Assembly: GCA_002433025.1 (NCBI GenBank) | Contig: DJGZ01000003.1 | Location: 1 to 5,572 of the forward strand | Origin: Bacteroidales bacterium UBA5833 | GTDB taxonomy: Bacteria > Bacteroidota > Bacteroidia > Bacteroidales > Lentimicrobiaceae | Reading direction: 5' to 3' | Length of the DNA stretch: 5,572 nt | Part shown: positions 1-4,841 of the stretch, piece by piece | Numbering within the stretch: the stretch's first letter is position 1 | Layout: every line of letters begins with the position of its first letter | Position numbers and translations under genes: made by a program | The notes under the pieces: model-generated | The model's database searches: none | What the model was told of the DNA's origin: nothing | The model's input: only the letters and a program-made list of their open reading frames with translations

Positions 1-234
1 AAATTGCTCCTGGTTCATATTGAAGTATTTATATATTAAAGGTTGGTTAACTGAATATAGCAAAATCTTTTGCAGCTTCCTCCGGCGTGTTCTAAGCAGC
101 AGACAAGAGAAGCCATTCAATTCCCCAAAGGCATAAATGGAGCGGCATAGATCTCTGCTGCTCGATGTCCCGCATTCATCTGTCTGGCCTCCATAATTCC
201 TGTTGCTTCCTGAATTCCCTGCAACCACTGGTTG
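1..234. other. Region downstream of the caspase gene, no convincing gene
   Basis: No gene is well supported here. Two minus-strand frames of 25 codons occur: 194-117 (starting MEARQMNAGH) and one whose ATG begins 1 nt after that stop. Both are short enough to be chance. An ATG at 18-16 on the minus strand opens a frame (MNQEQF) running out of the left edge, which could be the first codons of the next gene. A 9-bp inverted repeat AGCAGCAGA / TCTGCTGCT (95-103 and 154-162) is present, but without a U-tract, so no terminator is called. Confidence 0.4.
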
Positions 235-1479
235 TCAATACACTGCAATGATCATCTCCTTATCAAAATTGCCGAATAAAACAGGGGTTTGCGTATATCC
301 GACATTTTCCCTGACGAAATTATATGTATTGTCCCTGACGTAGTAATAGGTTTCAGCTATGGTAATCAGGTTGTCGTGATTTTTATCTGCAGCGCCGGAC
401 AATCCGTCTATGAGATAATATGAAAATACACCCTGATTGATGGAAGGGTATTCAAAGCTTATCTGGTCTCCCGCACTTGAGAGCATAATGGCTACATTCC
501 TCCGGTTACTTTGTGGCAGGGTTGATTTAATCCCGAGACTGGCAAGTACGTCAGCGGGAGCACTTGTTGTTACCTCTTTGCGGATGCTTCCCGAATGACA
601 TGCATCCGCAAAAATCAGCTTGGCCGAAGCTTTGGACGCGGCAAAGAGTGCCTTTACCTGATCATGTTCCAGCATAGGATTGCCCCTGTTGTTGACATCA
701 TAAGGCAGGAAACCCGTTTCGCTGCCGTGCCCAGAAAAGAAAAAGACAATCCGGTCATTCTCATCTGCCTTTGCGAACATTTGCCGGCCCGCTTCAAGTA
801 TACTGGCATGAGTTGCCTGACTATTCAGAAGCAGCTTAATGTTGGAAGCCGGAACCCTCCCCCCCTTGGGGCTTTGCAGGAAATTATTGAATTTTTGGGC
901 ATCGGTCACTGTGAAACGAAGGTCTCCGGTACCGGGCCTGAAATGTTTATAATCTGCGACTCCGACAATAACAGCGTATGTCTGAACGCTGTTTCCAGGC
1001 TCAATTCCGATAAACATATCAGCTTCCCAAAAGCCGTCAAAAACCTTTCCTGAAGATGTAATCAGTTTTCCCCGGCCATCTTTTTTATGGTTTTTAAAAG
1101 CACCGGCGTAGGAACTACCATCATTGTATGTAAAAGTTCCGCTGATTTTTTCTCCGTGTTCATATAAGCCCTTAAAAGTATTACCGCTCTTTTTGTATTG
1201 ATAAACACCCTGCCCGTGGAAGCGGTTATTGAGAAAAGATCCGCTGTAAACATCGCCGTTTACAAAACGAAAATCCCCTTTGACCATTTTGCCATCCCTG
1301 AAAGAGCCTTCAAAAACGGAACCCGAAGGAAATTCGTAAGTCCCGTTTCCATTGATGCAGTCACCTGAGATGCATGTTCCCTGACCTGAACCAGACAGGC
1401 AGGTAACAATAGTTAACATTCCACAAATAAGGTATCTTACCTTTCTGAACCTGACAGAAACTTTTATTATTGTTCTCAT
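235..1479 (-). CDS. Exported MORN-repeat caspase-like (C14) peptidase
   Basis: This 414-aa protein couples a MORN platform to a caspase-fold cysteine protease. Residues 1-33 look like a Sec signal peptide: a basic start (Arg/Lys at 2, 6, 10, 12, 13, 15) and a hydrophobic core around 16-29. The start at 1479 is preferred over Met21 because only it supplies the basic region. Cys36 and Cys41 follow (CISGDC). About five MORN repeats span 46-156 (GTYEFPSG..., GDFRFVNGDVYSG..., and so on). The C14 domain (about 166-405) has the catalytic pair His251 (FFSGHG) and Cys294 (DACHSG), and all core strands appear present. Asp292 just before the Cys is typical of metacaspase-like enzymes that cut after Arg or Lys. 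DKNHDNLITIAE at 365-376 fits the 12-position EF-hand loop (Asp1, Asn3, Asp5, Glu12). It lies downstream of the FHA and PP2C genes. MORN repeats often bind lipids or proteins, so a membrane- or envelope-associated protease is likely; substrate unknown. Confidence 0.94.
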   Translation of the reverse strand: MRTIIKVSVRFRKVRYLICGMLTIVTCLSGSGQGTCISGDCINGNGTYEFPSGSVFEGSFRDGKMVKGDFRFVNGDVYSGSFLNNRFHGQGVYQYKKSGNTFKGLYEHGEKISGTFTYNDGSSYAGAFKNHKKDGRGKLITSSGKVFDGFWEADMFIGIEPGNSVQTYAVIVGVADYKHFRPGTGDLRFTVTDAQKFNNFLQSPKGGRVPASNIKLLLNSQATHASILEAGRQMFAKADENDRIVFFFSGHGSETGFLPYDVNNRGNPMLEHDQVKALFAASKASAKLIFADACHSGSIRKEVTTSAPADVLASLGIKSTLPQSNRRNVAIMLSSAGDQISFEYPSINQGVFSYYLIDGLSGAADKNHDNLITIAETYYYVRDNTYNFVRENVGYTQTPVLFGNFDKEMIIAVY

Positions 1480-1708
1480 AGGATGATAATTCTGATTAAT
1501 GATTTTCTTTCCCGGCTTACTATCCGATTAACTGTGAATCATACTCTTTCAACACAGCAGGTGAAGCCCTTTCAATTAATCTGATCCCGGTTATACTCAT
1601 TTGCAGTTTAACATACTTGTGAAGCAATAAATGTCAGACCTATCCAATTAAACCCGGATACTTTCCTTCGTCAGCCAAAAGCAATCTTTCTGATTTTCCA
1701 GCGGAAGG
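1480..1708. other. 229-bp intergenic region before the caspase gene
   Basis: I see no gene here. Just after the phosphatase stop there is only a weak hairpin (TTCC-GCT-GGAA, 1697-1707) without a U-tract, so no clear terminator. An 11-bp stretch TACTCATTTGC at 1594-1604 also occurs upstream of the phosphatase gene at 2857-2867. No good TTTG / TA-N2-TTTG promoter pair is visible. The length leaves room for a separate promoter for the caspase gene, so co-transcription with the phosphatase is uncertain. Confidence 0.45.
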
Positions 1709-2809
1709 CTAATCGGGCCTGTCCAAACCGCGGATCCCATGGAACCGCACATGTGCCGTATTATGGGCACTCAGGCTTTGCGCCTGCTTTTCAGCAGTCC
1801 TGCCGGAGATTATCATAAAAAGAACCACCAATGCTGATATTATGATTACTATCAGAATCAACCATTTCAGGGAGTTAAACCGCTTTTTCCTGCTTTTCTT
1901 CCCTTCCGGGATGTTGATCCCGGATTGATTGTCACTGATTGCTGATAAACGGCTTCCCGGGGTTATAATTTCGTACGGATTACCGGAAACATCATGGACA
2001 ACTTCGGGGGTTTCAGCACTGCTGGTATGGGAAATGACCTTTCGCATTGCCATCTGATGATCCGCCCCGTTGTTAAAAGCATCGTTAGGTTCAACCTCTG
2101 CCAGAATAGCGGTATTGTTATCGGATGAACCATTTTCACAGGTCATTCTGACAATTTCGAGTTTTCCCTGTGCAGATAAACCAGGTTTACAGAGAACCGC
2201 CATCAGCTCAGCATCATCAAACGACTCAATTACGCCATCGGTACAAAGGAAGAATAAGTCACCCGCATTAAGTTTGTTCAGTTTTATAATATCTGCCTTA
2301 ACCGTTTCTCCTTTGTCGTTTGCCTGAATGGCCCGGGTTACTACGTTTTTCTTCGGGTGGGTCCTGGCTTTGGATTCAGTTATAATCCCGGAATTTACCA
2401 ACTCCTGAACCAGGGAATGATCTGTAGTTCGCCAGTATTCCCGTGAAGATGGATTGACATAATAAACCCTGCTATCACCGATCTGCGCAATGTAAGCTGC
2501 CTGATTTTTTATCATCAGCATACTTAATGTTGTGCCCATTCCGGTTTCTTCAGGATATGACTGCAATCGTTTATTCAGGTCCTGATGTATAGCTGCGATG
2601 TTCTTTTGAATGAGATCTTCATTCAGTCGCCCCCTTAATATTGTTTCAGCTTCACTTATCAGCGCATCAACCACAAACCTGCTGGCGACTTCCCCTTTGG
2701 ATGCCCCTCCCACCCCATCACAAACGATAAATATTCCGGCCGGATCATACCCAAAAAAATCCTCATTGTTGCTCCGCTTGCCAGTGGCTGAATAGGTATA
2801 TACTTTCAT
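1709..2809 (-). CDS. PP2C-family Ser/Thr protein phosphatase with C-terminal membrane anchor
   Basis: This 366-aa protein removes phosphate from Ser/Thr residues using two or more divalent metals. The catalytic domain (about 1-240) shows the PP2C motifs in order: RSNNED (12-17), VCDGVGG (29-35), GMGTT (90-94), IGDSRVYY (110-117), TTDHSLVQELV (128-138), HPKKNVVTRA (151-160), CTDGV (189-193) and SSDNNTAIL (228-236). The expected metal ligands Asp17, Asp31, Asp191 and Asp230 are all present, so it should be active. Residues 240-305 are a polar linker ending in a basic cluster (KKSRKKR, 304-310). A single hydrophobic helix at about 314-336 follows, then a 30-residue tail, giving a cytoplasmic enzyme tethered to the inner membrane, as in bacterial Stp/PrpC-type phosphatases. 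The start at 2809 puts the N-terminus directly at the PP2C fold (MKVYTYSATGKR), which supports it. The FHA neighbour upstream is a likely functional partner. The matching kinase is not in the window. Confidence 0.96.
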   Translation of the reverse strand: MKVYTYSATGKRSNNEDFFGYDPAGIFIVCDGVGGASKGEVASRFVVDALISEAETILRGRLNEDLIQKNIAAIHQDLNKRLQSYPEETGMGTTLSMLMIKNQAAYIAQIGDSRVYYVNPSSREYWRTTDHSLVQELVNSGIITESKARTHPKKNVVTRAIQANDKGETVKADIIKLNKLNAGDLFFLCTDGVIESFDDAELMAVLCKPGLSAQGKLEIVRMTCENGSSDNNTAILAEVEPNDAFNNGADHQMAMRKVISHTSSAETPEVVHDVSGNPYEIITPGSRLSAISDNQSGINIPEGKKSRKKRFNSLKWLILIVIIISALVVLFMIISGRTAEKQAQSLSAHNTAHVRFHGIRGLDRPD

Positions 2810-2899
2810 GGCAGTTTTGTTTTACTTAACCGTATTTCAACCGGAGATGCAGGGTTTACTCATTTGCTTCGGGCCAATGGCATCAGCATCGCCTGAAAA

Positions 2900-3493
2900 T
2901 CATTTCAATTCAAAAATAATCTGCGTATCACCCAGTATAATCACATCCGACGGATGCAGAAAGATTTCATCATCTTTCTCCAGTGCTTTTTTGGCCTGGT
3001 TATGGAAAGTGCCGTTTGCGCTGCCGGCATCCTTCAGTATAAAATCCCTGCCTCCGGTCTTATTATCTGTCACTGTAATCTGACAGTGTTTTTTCGAAAT
3101 GTATGTATCACTAGTCCTGATTGCAATGTCAGGGATATAAGCTCCGGGCGAACCGGCATATCTGCCAATTGTATTGACCCCGTCCTTCAATGCAAATAAC
3201 TGAGATTCAGTTTTCTGATTTTTTGAAACAACGAGAAACGCCTTTTTATTGAGATTGTTTTTCTGTGCATTTTCAATTCTGGTTTCAAGTATCGTGTGAT
3301 TGGCTTCAATAATAGTCTTATTTCCATCCGCACCCGCTGCTTTAAAAACCGGGACTTTCAGGTTCTGAACTGCTTTGCAGCCCGGATTCTGACAAGTAAT
3401 CCTGATTGTTCTTCCGCTGTAAGGAGCCAGAACCTCTGTGCTGACCTGCATCGTCTTGCCGCAACTACCGCATTTAATCTGAAACTTTTCCAT
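2900..3493 (-). CDS. Zinc-ribbon and FHA domain protein (phosphothreonine reader)
   Basis: This 197-aa soluble protein has two parts. Residues 1-50 form a zinc ribbon with Cys8-x2-Cys11 and Cys34-x4-Cys39. Residues about 85-197 form an FHA domain carrying the conserved set: Gly110-Arg111 (IGR), Ser133-x2-His136 (SKKH), and Asn160-Gly161-Thr162 (SANGTF). In FHA domains the Arg, Ser and Asn contact a phosphothreonine peptide, so binding should be intact. A charged linker (51-84) separates them. It has no signal peptide or membrane helix, so it should act in the cytoplasm, bridging a phosphorylated partner. It starts at the ATG at 3493, 19 bp after the acidic protein's stop, and its TGA is at 2902-2900; no Shine-Dalgarno is seen. 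The PP2C phosphatase gene follows after 90 bp, the usual reader/eraser pairing in bacterial Ser/Thr phosphosignalling. The zinc ribbon's partner (protein or nucleic acid) cannot be read from the sequence. Confidence 0.93.
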   Translation of the reverse strand: MEKFQIKCGSCGKTMQVSTEVLAPYSGRTIRITCQNPGCKAVQNLKVPVFKAAGADGNKTIIEANHTILETRIENAQKNNLNKKAFLVVSKNQKTESQLFALKDGVNTIGRYAGSPGAYIPDIAIRTSDTYISKKHCQITVTDNKTGGRDFILKDAGSANGTFHNQAKKALEKDDEIFLHPSDVIILGDTQIIFELK

Positions 3494-3512
3494 GGCTGTT
3501 TATATTTTCAGT

Positions 3513-4535
3513 TTACGACAATAATGAAGGATCATCAAAATCACTCACATCCGCATCATTGTCAATATCTGGCATAGGTTCCTGATTATCCGTATATTCT
3601 CCTCCATTAATTTCTGCCCCGATGGAACTTTGGTCATTTTCGCCTGTCAGATCTATGATCACTTCCTCCTGCAGCATAACAAGCTCGGCGGATTCAAAAT
3701 CCCCGGATCCAGATGGATCTATCATTGCCATATCAAGCCCCGGCATTCCGTCGGAATTGACCAAAACGACATCCGGAACAGCATTTCCATCTGTATCGAT
3801 CAGCACTGCATCAGCAAGACCGTCACCATCCGCATCAGAAGCCAAAGCCTCAAAAATTCCGTCACCATTAATATCAATCGGAATCCATTCTGCGGATGCT
3901 TCCGGCTGATTGCCATCCTGGATATCCGGAGAACCGCCATCCTCATTGACTCCATCATAAGGATTGGCGATTCCGGAAGCGGGTGAAACCGGATCAGGAG
4001 CGTTTTCCGGGCCTCCGGAAATTTCTTGATCAACCGTATCTGTTGGCTCTGCAAATCCGGCGGAAACATCGTTACCCTCTGAAACCCCTGCAACTACTGC
4101 ATCTTCCTGCAATGACACAGACGACCAATAATCTGCTTTATCCTGATCAGACAGGGCTCTCCACTCTTCTTCGTTGTATGTATTAAACACCCTGTCGTGC
4201 CAGACAAAAAATCCACCCGGGCCGACTTCGGCACGTGCAGCCGCGAAAGCAACACCAAACGACATTTCATCATTCACATGAAGGGCCATGGGCGCATCGG
4301 TATAGATTGCAACCTCGTCCTGATCATCAGGTTGGCCCTGCACGGGTAATTCATCAGAAATTTCGCTAAAACTTAAACCAAAAGCACCGGCCGCCCCCAA
4401 TCCAAATATCGCAGCAGCAAGCCCCGATTTTCTGAGCAACTCTTTCTGCTTTGAATCCTTAATGACCAGTTTGTTTTTAACAGGTTTGTTTTTGTCGTCT
4501 GGCTTAATATCTGTTTTGTCCATTTTTGAAGGCAT
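3513..4535 (-). CDS. Membrane-anchored acidic protein with five 13-residue Asp/Gly (calcium-loop-like) repeats
   Basis: I do not recognise this 340-aa protein as a named family. Residues 1-36 are highly basic (many Lys), then one hydrophobic Ala/Gly/Phe-rich helix spans about 37-56. By the positive-inside rule the rest (57-340) would be extracytoplasmic. Residues 84-140 form a compact, probably folded part with AFAAARAEVGPGGFFVWHDR and a Trp-rich end; this resembles a segment I recall from uncharacterised Bacteroidota proteins (memory, not a search). A Pro/Gly/Asp/Glu-rich linker follows. Residues 221-285 hold five exact 13-residue repeats, the clearest being DINGDGIFEA and DADGDGLADA, which resemble EF-hand, dockerin or thrombospondin-3 calcium loops. 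The tail is very acidic (DIDNDADVSDFDD). There is no cleavable signal peptide. The start at 4535 was taken as the longest; Met5 at 4523 is possible, and neither has a Shine-Dalgarno. The FHA gene begins 19 bp downstream, so co-transcription is likely. A calcium-sensing or adhesive receptor role is inference. Confidence 0.88.
   Translation of the reverse strand: MPSKMDKTDIKPDDKNKPVKNKLVIKDSKQKELLRKSGLAAAIFGLGAAGAFGLSFSEISDELPVQGQPDDQDEVAIYTDAPMALHVNDEMSFGVAFAAARAEVGPGGFFVWHDRVFNTYNEEEWRALSDQDKADYWSSVSLQEDAVVAGVSEGNDVSAGFAEPTDTVDQEISGGPENAPDPVSPASGIANPYDGVNEDGGSPDIQDGNQPEASAEWIPIDINGDGIFEALASDADGDGLADAVLIDTDGNAVPDVVLVNSDGMPGLDMAMIDPSGSGDFESAELVMLQEEVIIDLTGENDQSSIGAEINGGEYTDNQEPMPDIDNDADVSDFDDPSLLS
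3681..3875 (-). repeat. Five tandem 13-residue (39-bp) Asp-rich repeats within the acidic protein
   Basis: The units start at residues 221, 234, 247, 260 and 273 with no insertions: DINGDG..., DADGDG..., DTDGNA..., NSDGMP... and DPSGSG.... Each has D/N-x-D/N/S-G in its first half and a short hydrophobic strand (for example AVLI, VVLV, MAMI) at its end. The first two units are the closest to calcium-loop consensus and the last two have drifted. The DNA repeat is degenerate, so this is old duplication rather than a recent expansion. Confidence 0.8.
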
Positions 4536-4550
4536 TTAAATTACCAAACG

Positions 4551-4580
4551 AAAATATAAAGGTTTTTATGCAAAACCAAA
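4551..4580 (-). promoter_or_regulatory. Candidate Bacteroidota-type promoter for the acidic-protein/FHA/PP2C unit
   Basis: On the minus strand TTTG (4580-4577) is followed after 18 bp by TATATTTT (4558-4551). The Bacteroidota housekeeping consensus is TTTG near -33 and TA-N2-TTTG near -7, so this is one base off in the -7 box. It would give a very short leader of roughly 10 nt before the ATG at 4535. The match is short in an AT-rich stretch and may be chance. Confidence 0.28.
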
Positions 4581-4700
4581 TATTGACCGGAAAACCAACC
4601 TATTGATCAAAATAACAGGACATTATTTTCAAAATATCCGACTATATCAGGACATCTTCATTCACTTATATAAGAAAATGCTATACATATATATACGAAT

Positions 4701-4749
4701 TATGTGCCTTTGGTTGCCGGCCTTTGACCAATCACCCGGAAGGCACATA
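4701..4749. repeat. 10-bp inverted repeat with 29-nt spacer
   Basis: TATGTGCCTT at 4701-4710 is perfectly complementary to AAGGCACATA at 4740-4749. Inside it, CCGG at 4717-4720 can pair with CCGG at 4736-4739 next to the second arm, and TTGGT (4710-4714) can alternatively pair with ACCAA (4727-4731). In the minus-strand transcript it would form a strong hairpin about 90 nt after the SUMF1-type stop and about 165 nt before the next start. No U-tract follows it, so it is not a typical intrinsic terminator. It could be a rho-dependent 3' end, a processing site or an operator. Confidence 0.5.
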
Positions 4750-4841
4750 TCTCTGCAGATCCAATCTAAAACATAACACTGTTTTGCTGTCAAAATTCTA
4801 ATAAAGCAGGGTGAAACGAAAAAAAACTGAAAACACAGAAC

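Larger units (their letters stand above)
4536..4841. other. 306-bp AT-rich intergenic region with inverted repeats
   Basis: This gap lies between the SUMF1-type gene and the acidic repeat protein, and I find no plausible gene on either strand. It holds a 10-bp perfect inverted repeat (4701-4710 with 4740-4749), a 10-bp palindrome CTTATATAAG at 4665-4674, a 6-bp AT-rich hairpin (4768-4773 with 4780-4785), an 8-bp direct repeat CAGGACAT (4616 and 4648, 32 bp apart) and a promoter candidate near 4551-4580. The size and content suggest that the SUMF1-type gene and the four genes after it are separate transcription units. The 8-bp direct repeat is about what chance gives in 300 bp. Confidence 0.6.

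Noticed and set aside
595..1053. Plus-strand open frame of 152 codons opposite the caspase gene
   Set aside because: It lies entirely antisense to the well-supported peptidase domain, shows no recognisable domain, and is Cys/Ile/Arg-rich in the way of shadow frames.
1399..1479. Lipoprotein signal at Cys27 of the MORN-caspase
   Set aside because: The residues before the Cys (T-I-V-T) do not fit a lipobox, which needs Gly/Ala/Ser at -1; a plain signal peptide fits better.
3681..3875. CRISPR-like or tandem DNA repeat array
   Set aside because: The period is protein-level (13 codons) and the DNA units differ widely; there are no spacers.
3622..3986. Two overlapping plus-strand frames with periodic sequence
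   Set aside because: Their periodicity simply mirrors the 39-bp Asp-repeat DNA of the minus-strand gene.
4616..4655. 8-bp direct repeat CAGGACAT spaced 32 bp as a regulator-binding pair
   Set aside because: A repeated 8-mer is about expected by chance in a 300-bp AT-rich gap; kept only as a note in the gap entry.
4819..4841. Intrinsic terminator after the SUMF1-type gene (T8 run on the minus strand at 4826-4819)
   Set aside because: The T run is present, but only a 3-bp stem can form just before it, too weak for a terminator call.
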